The notes below the pieces were generated by a model. That model worked only from the letters and a program-made list of their open reading frames with translations. It was not told where the DNA came from and searched no databases. A DNA stretch of 64,000 bases from Sphingobium sp. WTD-1 (lineage in GTDB: Bacteria > Pseudomonadota > Alphaproteobacteria > Sphingomonadales > Sphingomonadaceae): assembly GCF_030128825.1 (NCBI RefSeq), contig NZ_CP119127.1:3709501-3773500 (forward strand). The letters are read 5' to 3'. Positions 52,003 to 59,798 of this stretch are shown piece by piece; positions within the stretch are counted from its first letter, which is position 1, and every line of letters starts with the position of its first letter. Made by a program: the position numbers and the translations under genes.

Positions 52003-53112
52003 ATGACACTTCCCACCGAAGACGGGCCACGCGGCGTGGCGCCTGCCGTTGCCCTCTATTCCATCATCGGCTTCTGGTTCTTCTATGCCGTGCTGATCAG
52101 CCTGCGCGCGGCGGTGGTCGGCTTTGACTCCCAGATCGAAATGGCCGCGCGCCGCGCGGTGGTGACATTGATCGGCATCATCGTCACCTGGGTGCTGTAC
52201 CTGGTGCTGCGCCGGTTCGACGGCAAACCGCTGATGATCCGGGTGGTGGCCGCTTTCTCGCTCGCCGCCCCCTTCGCCCTCGCCATGGCGGCGGCCAATT
52301 TCTATGTCTTCAACATCTATGATCCGGTCAGCATGTTCCCCGACGCGGATCATGAGAAATATACCCAACAGGGCTATGCCCTGACCGCGATCCTGGAAGA
52401 TGCGCTCAGCCGCTATTTCTTCCTTGCCGCCTGGGCCGGCCTCTATCTCGCCCTCTCCTATGCCAGCGAGGCGCATCGCACCGAACGCCGCGCCGCCCGG
52501 CTGGAACGCGCAGCACAGCAGGCCGAACTGCGCTCGCTGCGTTATCAGGTGAACCCGCATTTCCTGTTCAACACGCTGAACTCGCTCTCGTCCCTGGTGA
52601 TGAAGGACCGGCGCGACGAGGCCGAACAGATGATCATGTCGCTCTCCAATTTCTACCGCACCAGCCTCACCGGCGATCCGCTCGATGACGTGCAGCTGGA
52701 AGAGGAAGTCCATCTCCAGAAACTCTATCTGGATATCGAGGCGGTGCGCTTCCCCGACCGGCTGACCACCCGGATCGATATTCCCGCCGACCTGCTCAGC
52801 GCCTGCGTGCCGGGCCTGATCCTCCAGCCCTTGGTCGAAAATGCGATCAAATATGGCGTCTCGCGCACCTCCAGCCCGGTCGCCATCACCATCCGCGCGC
52901 GCGAGGAGCATGGCCTGCTGCACCTCACCGTCGCCGACAATGGCGACAAGCCGCCCAGCCCCGCCGATGGCGGCAGCGGCATCGGCCTCGCCAATGTGCG
53001 CGACCGCCTGTCCGCCCGCTTTGGCGATCAGGGCCGGATCGACTATGGTCCACAGGCCGATGGCGGCTTTGCCGTCAATCTCTTCCTTCCGCTCAACCGC
53101 CGGGGGTGCTGA
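52003..53112 (+). CDS. LytS-type sensor histidine kinase
   Basis: 369 residues. Four hydrophobic segments (about 17-38, 52-70, 80-104, 130-152) form the sensor, followed by a helix and the His_kinase module with the phosphoacceptor His186 in YQVNPHFLFNTLNSL. N box LQPLVENAIKYGV and the G box GGSGIGLANVRDRL complete it. It pairs with the LytTR regulator whose gene begins five bases after its stop. No ligand is apparent. Confidence 0.9.
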   Translation: MTLPTEDGPRGVAPAVALYSIIGFWFFYAVLISLRAAVVGFDSQIEMAARRAVVTLIGIIVTWVLYLVLRRFDGKPLMIRVVAAFSLAAPFALAMAAANFYVFNIYDPVSMFPDADHEKYTQQGYALTAILEDALSRYFFLAAWAGLYLALSYASEAHRTERRAARLERAAQQAELRSLRYQVNPHFLFNTLNSLSSLVMKDRRDEAEQMIMSLSNFYRTSLTGDPLDDVQLEEEVHLQKLYLDIEAVRFPDRLTTRIDIPADLLSACVPGLILQPLVENAIKYGVSRTSSPVAITIRAREEHGLLHLTVADNGDKPPSPADGGSGIGLANVRDRLSARFGDQGRIDYGPQADGGFAVNLFLPLNRRGC

Positions 53113-53117
53113 CGCCC

Positions 53118-53867
53118 ATGTCCATCCGCACCATGATCGTCGATGATGAGCCGCTCGCGGTCGAGCGATTGCAGATGCTGTGCGCGCGCGAACCGCGCAT
53201 CGCGCTGGTCGGCACCGCCAATGATGGCGAGGCGGCGCTGCGCCTGGTCGAGGCCCTGAAGCCCGACCTGCTGCTGCTCGACATCGCCATGCCGCTGCTC
53301 GACGGCATCGGCGTCGCCCGCGCGATCAGCCAGATGGGCATTCGCCCGGCGATCATCTTCGTCACCGCCTTCGAAAGCTTTGCGGTCGAGGCGTTCGATC
53401 TTGCCGCAATCGACTATCTGCTCAAGCCCGTCGCCCATGATCGCCTGACCCGCGCGGTCGACCGGGTCGAACAGGCGCTGCGCAGCCGCGACGGCGAGGA
53501 TGGTGCCCCGTCCGCCCCGGCCGATCCCACGCCCGAATGGGCCGAGGAATTCTGGGTGCCGCACCGATCCGAACTGGTCCGCATCGCCGCCGACCAGATC
53601 GACCGGATCGAGGCGGAGCGCGACTATATGCGCCTCCATGTCGGCGCCCATAGCTATTTGCTGCACCAGACCATCAGTTCGCTGGAGGAACGGCTCGATC
53701 CGCAGGCCTTCGTCCGCCTGCACCGCTCGCACATCGTCCGGCGCCCGCATATCGCGCGGCTGCGTCACGACGGCAGCGGCGTCTGGTTCGCGGCACTGGC
53801 GGACGGCAATGAAATCCGTATCGGCCGCACCTATCTCGCCAATGCACGGGCGATGACCGGGCGCTAG
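53118..53867 (+). CDS. LytTR-family response regulator
   Basis: 249 residues. Receiver domain with Asp9/Asp10, phosphoacceptor Asp55 (LLLLDIAMPLLDG) and Lys103 in YLLKPVA; a LytTR DNA-binding domain fills 140-249 (VRIAADQIDRIEAERDYMRLHV, then FVRLHRSHIVRR). Start at 53118 begins MSIRTMIVDDEP; the upstream ATG at 53106 overlaps the kinase stop. Transcribed toward a porin gene whose 3' end lies 17 bases away, so the porin is a possible but unproven target. Confidence 0.93.
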   Translation: MSIRTMIVDDEPLAVERLQMLCAREPRIALVGTANDGEAALRLVEALKPDLLLLDIAMPLLDGIGVARAISQMGIRPAIIFVTAFESFAVEAFDLAAIDYLLKPVAHDRLTRAVDRVEQALRSRDGEDGAPSAPADPTPEWAEEFWVPHRSELVRIAADQIDRIEAERDYMRLHVGAHSYLLHQTISSLEERLDPQAFVRLHRSHIVRRPHIARLRHDGSGVWFAALADGNEIRIGRTYLANARAMTGR

Positions 53868-53884
53868 ACGCGTCCGCTACGCAC

Positions 53885-55183
53885 TCAATAGATCCACTGG
53901 ATGCGGGTCAGGAAGGTGTCGCTCTCGCCGCGCTCGGCGAACCGGTCGAGCCAGGTGTGGCCCCAGGTCGCGCCGAATTTCCAGCGCGTCGTCGCCCACC
54001 AGTTAAGGCCCAGCATCGTCTTCTTGAACCGGCCGCCCTCGATGCCATTATCGTCCAGGTCCATTTCCGAATAGCGCGCCACCAGTTCGGGCGCGCCCCA
54101 GCGGCCCTTGGGAATGACGCGCCGGGCATAGCCGACATTGCGGTCATAGGGCCGGGTCTCGCCGGTCAATATCCAGCTGCCGGTGACATACCAGCCATGG
54201 AAGACCGGGTCGCGAAATTCGCGCGAATTGGTCCGGTTCAATATATATTCGCCCAGGAACGACACCGGCCCGACATTCAGCAGCGCCTCGCCGGCAAAGC
54301 CGTCGCTGCTCTGGGCAGAAAATTTCCCGGTATCGATCGCGACGTCGCCGACATTGGTTTCCGCCCGGCCGCTATAGCGGACCGTGCCGTCCGCCGCGGC
54401 ATGGCGATAGGCGACGCCGACATGCAGGAACTCGTTGCGGTCGGGCACGTCCCAGATCAGCCCGGTCATGCGCGCCGAATAGTCCCAGCCACGATCGGTC
54501 GAGCTGCCGAAATCCCAGCTATCCTTGTAGGCGCCCGCCGAAAAGGTCGCCGCCTTGTTCGCGCCCAGCACCTGGACGAAGCGGACGCCGAAATTGCGCG
54601 ACGTGAAAAAAGGCGTCAGCACGCGCTCGCTATGCGGCAGGTTCGCCGAATCCCCGACCATTTCATAGGAGAATGTCTCCTTGGTCTTGCCCACCGTCAT
54701 CTTGGTGCGACTGCCCAGCGGAAAGGTCAGCGCTGCGTCGGTCAGCTTCCACTTCTGCTCGGGCGCGGTGTCGAACCCCTTATATTCGCCACTGACCTGA
54801 TAGCTGACCCGATAGTCGCCACCGATCGAACCGGTGATGTTGAGCCGGGCCGAACGGACCTGGAACTCGTCCCTCAGCCGCCCGACCTGGTCTTCGCTCA
54901 CCGCATCCTGGGCAAAATCGGTCCAGTCGCCGATCATGGCCAGGCCAAAGCGGATCTTGAAGAAGGGCTGTTCCTTGCTGGGGTCGGCGGGCTTGGCCGG
55001 GGGAAAGTCGGGAATGACATAATGGGGCGTTTCGTCCACCGCATGCACATCGCCGCCGCTATGATGACCGATCGGTTCATAGAGCGATTCCGTGCTCTGT
55101 GCGCGGGCAGCGGAGGCGTGAAATCCACCCATCAGCGCGATTGCCATGATGACGGGCGAAGTGCGAGAAAGACGCGCGCGCAT
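53885..55183 (-). CDS. OprP/OprO-family outer-membrane porin
   Basis: 432 residues. Signal peptide MRARLSRTSPVIMAIALMGGFHASAARAQ; the mature barrel has alternating strands with aromatic girdles, basic stretches for anion flow, and a C-terminal strand ending RIQWIY (terminal aromatic as required for barrel assembly). Porin_O_P members carry phosphate or other anions; the anion is not known here. Convergent with the LytTR regulator gene, leaving 17 bases between stop codons. A terminator at 55291-55316 belongs to the upstream UrcA gene. Confidence 0.85.
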   Translation of the reverse strand: MRARLSRTSPVIMAIALMGGFHASAARAQSTESLYEPIGHHSGGDVHAVDETPHYVIPDFPPAKPADPSKEQPFFKIRFGLAMIGDWTDFAQDAVSEDQVGRLRDEFQVRSARLNITGSIGGDYRVSYQVSGEYKGFDTAPEQKWKLTDAALTFPLGSRTKMTVGKTKETFSYEMVGDSANLPHSERVLTPFFTSRNFGVRFVQVLGANKAATFSAGAYKDSWDFGSSTDRGWDYSARMTGLIWDVPDRNEFLHVGVAYRHAAADGTVRYSGRAETNVGDVAIDTGKFSAQSSDGFAGEALLNVGPVSFLGEYILNRTNSREFRDPVFHGWYVTGSWILTGETRPYDRNVGYARRVIPKGRWGAPELVARYSEMDLDDNGIEGGRFKKTMLGLNWWATTRWKFGATWGHTWLDRFAERGESDTFLTRIQWIY

Positions 55184-55290
55184 GACCGATATCCCCTTGA
55201 ACCTGCCTCTCCTGATCCTCGCAAATCAAGCGGTCCGCCATCGGGGGAAATACCGAGAATAACCGGGACGGCGCGCCCGCCCTCCCATAG

Positions 55291-55316
55291 AAAAAGGCCC
55301 GGCTTGCGCCAGGCCT
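55291..55316 (-). terminator. Terminator of the UrcA-like gene
   Basis: AGGCCCGGC (55295-55303) pairs with GCCAGGCCT (55308-55316), one mismatch, loop TTGC. Minus-strand reading continues into five T residues. Confidence 0.75.
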
Positions 55317-55344
55317 CTCCCTTCCCTCGACGGGATGATTTGCG

Positions 55345-55686
55345 TCAGTTGCCCACGACCGGCCGGGCATCCTTGGCATCGGCATAGCGCTCGTTCGTCT
55401 GGGCGCGGGCGATGGCGGTGGCGATCGGCGCCTCGACCTGGGCAATCGCGGCCGAACGACAGGCGGTATATGCCGCCAGATCGCTGGTCGAGCAGACCTT
55501 GCCCGCCGCGCGGGAAATGCGGCTGCGCAACTGCTGCTGGTCGGCGTAGCGGGTCAGGTCCAGGTCGCCGAAGCGAACTTGCGTAGTGCGGCCGTTGGAC
55601 TTGAAATCCTGGGCCGAAGCGATGCCGGAACCGGCCAGCAGGGCGGCGGCACTCAGGGTGGTGATGATCTTGGCGGTGGCGAACAT
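55345..55686 (-). CDS. UrcA family secreted protein
   Basis: 113 residues. Signal peptide MFATAKIITTLSAAALLAGSGIASAQ. The mature domain contains VRFGDLDLTRYADQQQLRSRI and AAGKVCS with a second Cys in AYTACRSAA, the pattern of the UrcA family that is common in sphingomonads and of unknown function. Start at 55686 follows GAGGAGAC. Its own terminator lies downstream, so it is monocistronic. Confidence 0.88.
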   Translation of the reverse strand: MFATAKIITTLSAAALLAGSGIASAQDFKSNGRTTQVRFGDLDLTRYADQQQLRSRISRAAGKVCSTSDLAAYTACRSAAIAQVEAPIATAIARAQTNERYADAKDARPVVGN

Positions 55687-55710
55687 GGCGTGTCTCCTCA
55701 AAACTGTCAT

Positions 55711-56255
55711 GGCATCCGGCCTGCGTCGTCAGGGGGCGTCGACGCGCCGGATGCGAACGGTTTGGCGGGGGTCTTGTGGGGGCGTTGCGCCATATCCCGT
55801 TCGCCCATCCTGTGTACGCGCTGTGCCGGCGCGCCGCTCGTCCGCTTCGACCGGTAACCCTCGGCATCGGCCAACGACCGATCCATCGACCAAGAGCGGA
55901 CAGGCGCGGACGAACGACCGGACCAATGCCATTCGTCCACGAAACGACAGCGCATTCCCTAGGGGAAATTACGGAGATGCAGGAGGAGCGGACATGAAAA
56001 CGCCCCCGGCGCAAGGGAATGCCGGGGGCGTATCCGGGATGCTGTCGGGCACTCCAGGATTCATGTCTCAACTGTTACCGTCAACACGGCACCATCGGCC
56101 GTGAACCGTCGCTTAACGCGCTGCTCTCTGGCCTGTTTCGATGTCAGAATAACGACAGGACCAGCCCTGCGGACGCCGCTTCGATGACCGGGGTATAACA
56201 TCCGCCGGGCGGCATCGGTGGGGGACGAACCGCCCACCGCCATCCACCAACGACA
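55711..56255. other. 545-base region without an assigned gene
   Basis: GC-rich, several short frames on both strands but none with good codon use. Notable items: a near-perfect palindrome TTCCCTAGGGGAA (55955-55967), a plus-strand ribosome-site-like run AGGAGGAG before ATG at 55994 (36-codon frame to 56104), and a strong hairpin at 55998-56028. The minus-strand 60-codon frame at 56061-56243 ends close to that hairpin and is weakly possible. Likely UTR of the kinase-like gene plus the UrcA promoter. Confidence 0.5.
55998..56028 (-). terminator. Strong hairpin, probable minus-strand terminator
   Basis: ACGCCCCCGGC (about 55999-56009) pairs with GCCGGGGGCGT (about 56020-56030) around GCAAGGGAAT. 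Minus-strand reading runs into TTTTC. It would end a transcript coming from the APH-type gene; on the plus strand the hairpin falls inside a short frame. Confidence 0.6.
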
Positions 56256-57071
56256 TCAGCCTTCCAGCGGCGGCAGTCCGGCGCGGCACAACGCATCGGT
56301 CAGATAGGCGGCAAAGGCCGCGTCCCGGCCCGGCAGCCGATGCCGCAGCCAGGCCAGCCCCACCAGCCCCCGCCAGGCATTGAGCGCTTCCGGCTCCATC
56401 CCCGCCAGCTTGCGATAGCGGCCGACATAATAGGCCGTCGTCGCGTCGCGCAGCTTGCCCTCCAGCGCCCCGGCCGCCTGCCCCGGCCCGAACCGCATCA
56501 GCATCTCGCTGCGCACCACGTCGGCCGCCGGGGCCGAGCGGGCCGCCTTGGACCAGTCGATCACCGCCAACCCGTCGCCGCTGACGATCATATTGGCCGG
56601 ATGCAGGTCGCCATGGGACAGATGATCCCCTTCGATCAACTGGTCCAGCCGGTCGATCGCCGCCGCGCGCAGCCGGTCGCCGATCGGCGCCATCTCGATA
56701 TCCTCGGCCAAGATCGCCTTGCGGCTGCGCAATTCGGGCAGGTCATGCGCATGGATGGCGCGCTGCAACGCCGCCATCGCGCCCATCGCCCAGCCGATCC
56801 GATGGGGATGGCGGACGATATAATGGAGCAGGTTCGGCCCCTCTATCTCGCTATAGATGATGCCCTGCCGCCCGCCAGCCTCGGCGCGCCCGAACACACA
56901 GGGCACCGGTAGCCCGGTCGCCTGGATCGCCTGCGCCATCGCATATTCGCGGCCGATGATCCCGGCATCGACGCCTTCGTGAAACAGCTTGAGCACCTTG
57001 CCGCCCTCAAGCCGATACACGGCCGCGGACGCCCCCTCGGCAATGAAGGTGGAAGGATCAGGCAGGCTCAT
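56256..57071 (-). CDS. Aminoglycoside-phosphotransferase-type (APH/choline kinase-like) protein
   Basis: 271 residues from 57071 (MSLPDPSTFIAEGASAAVYRL). Catalytic loop LSHGDLHPANMI with Asp155 and Asn160, and the metal-binding Asp172 in AVIDWSKA, are present, with Lys28 as candidate ATP-site lysine. The group phosphorylates hydroxyls of antibiotics, homoserine or small metabolites; this one has no adjacent resistance genes. Frame extends to 57152 but without ribosome site. Confidence 0.85.
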   Translation of the reverse strand: MSLPDPSTFIAEGASAAVYRLEGGKVLKLFHEGVDAGIIGREYAMAQAIQATGLPVPCVFGRAEAGGRQGIIYSEIEGPNLLHYIVRHPHRIGWAMGAMAALQRAIHAHDLPELRSRKAILAEDIEMAPIGDRLRAAAIDRLDQLIEGDHLSHGDLHPANMIVSGDGLAVIDWSKAARSAPAADVVRSEMLMRFGPGQAAGALEGKLRDATTAYYVGRYRKLAGMEPEALNAWRGLVGLAWLRHRLPGRDAAFAAYLTDALCRAGLPPLEG

Positions 57072-57121
57072 GCCACTCGCCTGTGCCGCAGCCGGGCGGG
57101 ATTGGCCAGTGTTTTTGCGAC

Positions 57122-57154
57122 GGGTGCCGCCGGCGCTGATGGCCGACGGCACCC
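57122..57154. repeat. Hairpin between the APH-type and adhesin genes
   Basis: GGGTGCCG (57122-57129) pairs with CGGCACCC (57147-57154). No T tract on either strand, so terminator activity is uncertain; it may separate the adhesin transcript from the downstream APH-type gene. Confidence 0.4.
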
Positions 57155-57161
57155 ATCCTCT

Positions 57162-59558
57162 TTACCAGCCGAAGGTCATGCCGACCCGGCCACCGGTCGA
57201 GCCCTTGACGGTCGAACCAGCGAAGCCGCCGCTCATCCAAACACGCTCGGTGACCTGGGCCACAGCCGCGCCGGAAAAGCCCTGCTGGCCGCGATAGGTC
57301 GACAGGTTGAACGACAAGGCAAAGGTCGAATCCGGCGGCAACAGCGTGCCACCCATCGCCATGGCCGCCGCGATGCCGGCGTTGGCCGCGCGCAGTTGCT
57401 GCTTCATGCCGACGACTTCGCCTTCCAGCGTACCGACACGGCCTCCAAGGCCCGACAATTCGCCGACATCCAGCGCCGCCGTCGCCAGGTTGCCCGCCGC
57501 ATCGGTCGTCACCAGGCTGACCGCGCCCGACTGGGCAGCCCGGCTGGCCGAGGAGGTGATGCCGGCGGCGGTATAGGTCGAACTGGCCGAACCCAGCGCC
57601 ACCTGGCCCTGCCGGACGGTGGTGACATTGGCACCGATCGCGATGCTATCGGCATAGACCGCCTGGGCGCCATTACCCAGCGCAACCGCGCTGGCGCCAT
57701 TGGCCGTGCTCGCATTGCCCAGCGCGACCGCCCCGTCGCCCGTGGCCGTGTTGTTGGCGCCGATCGCAACCGCGCCGGTGCCGGTCGCGACATTGGGATC
57801 GCCGATCGCCACGGCGCCGTTGCCGCTCGCGCGATTGGCATAGCCGACCGACACGGCCGCACCGTTGGTCGCCTGCGCGCCATTGCCGATGGCGACCGCG
57901 TTGGCGGCCGACGCATTGGCGGCATTGCCCATTGCAATCGCATTGGCCCCGCTCGCGGTCGGGGCAGCGCCCGATCCATTGACAGCGATATAGGCGGTAC
58001 GGGCCGCTGCCGCATCGGCGCTGCTCTTGGCATCATTGGCGGTCGCCAGCGCGCTGTTGGCGGTGCCGGCGATGCCGTTGGCGACATTCAGCGCCTCGGT
58101 CGCATTGCCGTTGGCCGTGCCGATCTGCGCCAGCGCATTATTGGCGATATCGCGCGCCTCGCTGCCATAGGCGATCGCCGTATCCGCCTTCACGCCCGCC
58201 GCATCGGCAGACGCCTGCGCCGTCGCCGCGTTGGCGAGCGCCGTGTTGGCGGTGCCCTGCGCGGTCGCCGCATTGGCAAGCGCGCTATTGGCCGTCCCCT
58301 GCGCCGCCGATGCGTCGGCCTTCGCGCTGTTCGCGGCATCCTGCGCCATGGCCGCATTGGCCAGCGCAGCGTCAGCGGTCGACTGGGCGGTCGCGGCGTT
58401 AGCAAGCGCCGTATTGGCGGTGCCATTCGCCGTCGTCGCGGTCGCCAGCGCGGTGTCGGCGGTGGACTGGGCAGCCGCTGCATCGGCCTTGGCGCTATTG
58501 GCCGTGGTCTGCGCCGTCGCGGCATTAACCAGCGCGGCATCCGCCGCAGTCTGAGCCGCAACAGCCAAGCCATTTGCAATATTGGCGTTGGTCCGCGCCG
58601 TATTCGCTATAGTCCGAACCTGATCGAGCTGCGTCAAATTCACCGCGTCGGTGGCCTGGCTACCGGCTGCCAGATTGGTCAATTGCCGCTCCGAACCACT
58701 CTGACCGATGGACACGCTTGCAGCGCGATCCGCAATCGAACCATTGCCAAGCGCAACGCTATTATCCGCCAATATGATCGTCTTGGCGCGAGAGCCGAAT
58801 GCCACACTATTGGCGGCTTCCGCAATCGAACCATATCCCACCGCGACATTATTGTCGCGCACGGCATAGGCGCTGCTTCCCAAGGCTACCGACTGCTGGC
58901 CATAGGCTCGCGCGGAAGAACCTGACGCCACAGAATAGCTGCTGGCGCTTCCGCCGATGGCAGTGCCATAGGCGTCCGCCGTCGCACCTGCGCCAATGGA
59001 TATCGCCACGTCACCACTGGCCTGCGCGCCGATGCCCATCGCAACCGAATTGGTCCCACTCGATACGCTCATATTGCCAAGCGCAATTGTGCCGACGTTG
59101 CTCGCAGCCGCAAGATCACCAATCGCAATCGACGATTCTGCCGCCATGGACGATGTGCCAATCGCGGCTCCTGAACGCGCGGCCGAGGCCCTGAACCCCA
59201 TAGAAACGCCCCTGTCGTCAGCCGAGCTTCCGAAACCGACGGCTGTGGCATAATCTCCGGTGGCACGGCTCGAAGCGCCGATCGCCGTCTGGAAGGCGGT
59301 GCCTGTCAGCATTGGACTTCCGGCATAGGCATCGGCGCCTATCGCCGTGGCCCCATAATCCCTGGCTATCGCCCCTGCCCCGATTGCGGTTGCCATATCC
59401 GCAAAAGTCTTGGCATCGACGCCACATTCCGTCGATTGATCGCCACTTCCTGCATTGCATTCCACCGTCTCATCGGCGCGCGCCATACCGGCCGTGGCGA
59501 GCGCGCACAGGCTGATCCCCGCCGCGACGCTGCGCGACAGGCCAAATTTCTTCATCAT
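57162..59558 (-). CDS. Trimeric autotransporter adhesin (YadA/Hep_Hag type)
   Basis: 798 residues. Signal peptide to about 26 (ALATAGMARA), then head repeats with the AIG/ALG-A rhythm (e.g. TAIGADAYAG, SIAIGDLAAAS), a neck and a long alanine-rich coiled-coil stalk (about 310-530, unit NAATAQSTADAAL), a second short head block, and a C-terminal YadA anchor with four strands (YRGQQGFSGAAVAQ, VGMTFGW). It exposes a trimeric head for surface or cell-cell adhesion. Start at 59558 (MMKK) or 59555. A 240-base region separates it from uvrA. Confidence 0.92.
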   Translation of the reverse strand: MMKKFGLSRSVAAGISLCALATAGMARADETVECNAGSGDQSTECGVDAKTFADMATAIGAGAIARDYGATAIGADAYAGSPMLTGTAFQTAIGASSRATGDYATAVGFGSSADDRGVSMGFRASAARSGAAIGTSSMAAESSIAIGDLAAASNVGTIALGNMSVSSGTNSVAMGIGAQASGDVAISIGAGATADAYGTAIGGSASSYSVASGSSARAYGQQSVALGSSAYAVRDNNVAVGYGSIAEAANSVAFGSRAKTIILADNSVALGNGSIADRAASVSIGQSGSERQLTNLAAGSQATDAVNLTQLDQVRTIANTARTNANIANGLAVAAQTAADAALVNAATAQTTANSAKADAAAAQSTADTALATATTANGTANTALANAATAQSTADAALANAAMAQDAANSAKADASAAQGTANSALANAATAQGTANTALANAATAQASADAAGVKADTAIAYGSEARDIANNALAQIGTANGNATEALNVANGIAGTANSALATANDAKSSADAAAARTAYIAVNGSGAAPTASGANAIAMGNAANASAANAVAIGNGAQATNGAAVSVGYANRASGNGAVAIGDPNVATGTGAVAIGANNTATGDGAVALGNASTANGASAVALGNGAQAVYADSIAIGANVTTVRQGQVALGSASSTYTAAGITSSASRAAQSGAVSLVTTDAAGNLATAALDVGELSGLGGRVGTLEGEVVGMKQQLRAANAGIAAAMAMGGTLLPPDSTFALSFNLSTYRGQQGFSGAAVAQVTERVWMSGGFAGSTVKGSTGGRVGMTFGW

Positions 59559-59774
59559 GAAACAGACTACTCCTACAGACCAACGGTGCAGTCGGAGGGG
59601 ATCGCTCTCAGCCAAGCCCCCGAATCATCCCCTCTTCCCCCACGAAGCGTGTCTTAATCGCGCCGAAGCGCTTCGCAAGGCTTTGGCGATGCGTCGAAAT
59701 CGCACCCGTCTGGCATCTGCGCCGATGGCATCCTATCTTCCTTGGCGTCACGGCCGGCACCCCTTGCCCCCACG

Positions 59775-59789
59775 GAACAAATCTGGAAC
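59775..59789. promoter_or_regulatory. LexA-type SOS box before uvrA
   Basis: GAAC-AAATCTG-GAAC is the alphaproteobacterial LexA direct repeat GAAC-N7-GAAC in exact form. Its right edge lies 9 bases before the uvrA ATG, so the site overlaps the untranslated leader. Confidence 0.8.
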
Positions 59790-59798
59790 AACGCCCCC

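Noticed and set aside
56061..56243. 60-codon minus-strand frame as a gene
   Set aside because: No ribosome site, no recognisable sequence and weak codon bias; more likely 3' UTR of the APH-type gene.
58190..58579. Tandem repeats in the adhesin region as a CRISPR-like or satellite array
   Set aside because: The periodicity is explained by coiled-coil codons of the adhesin stalk; units are not separated by unique spacers.
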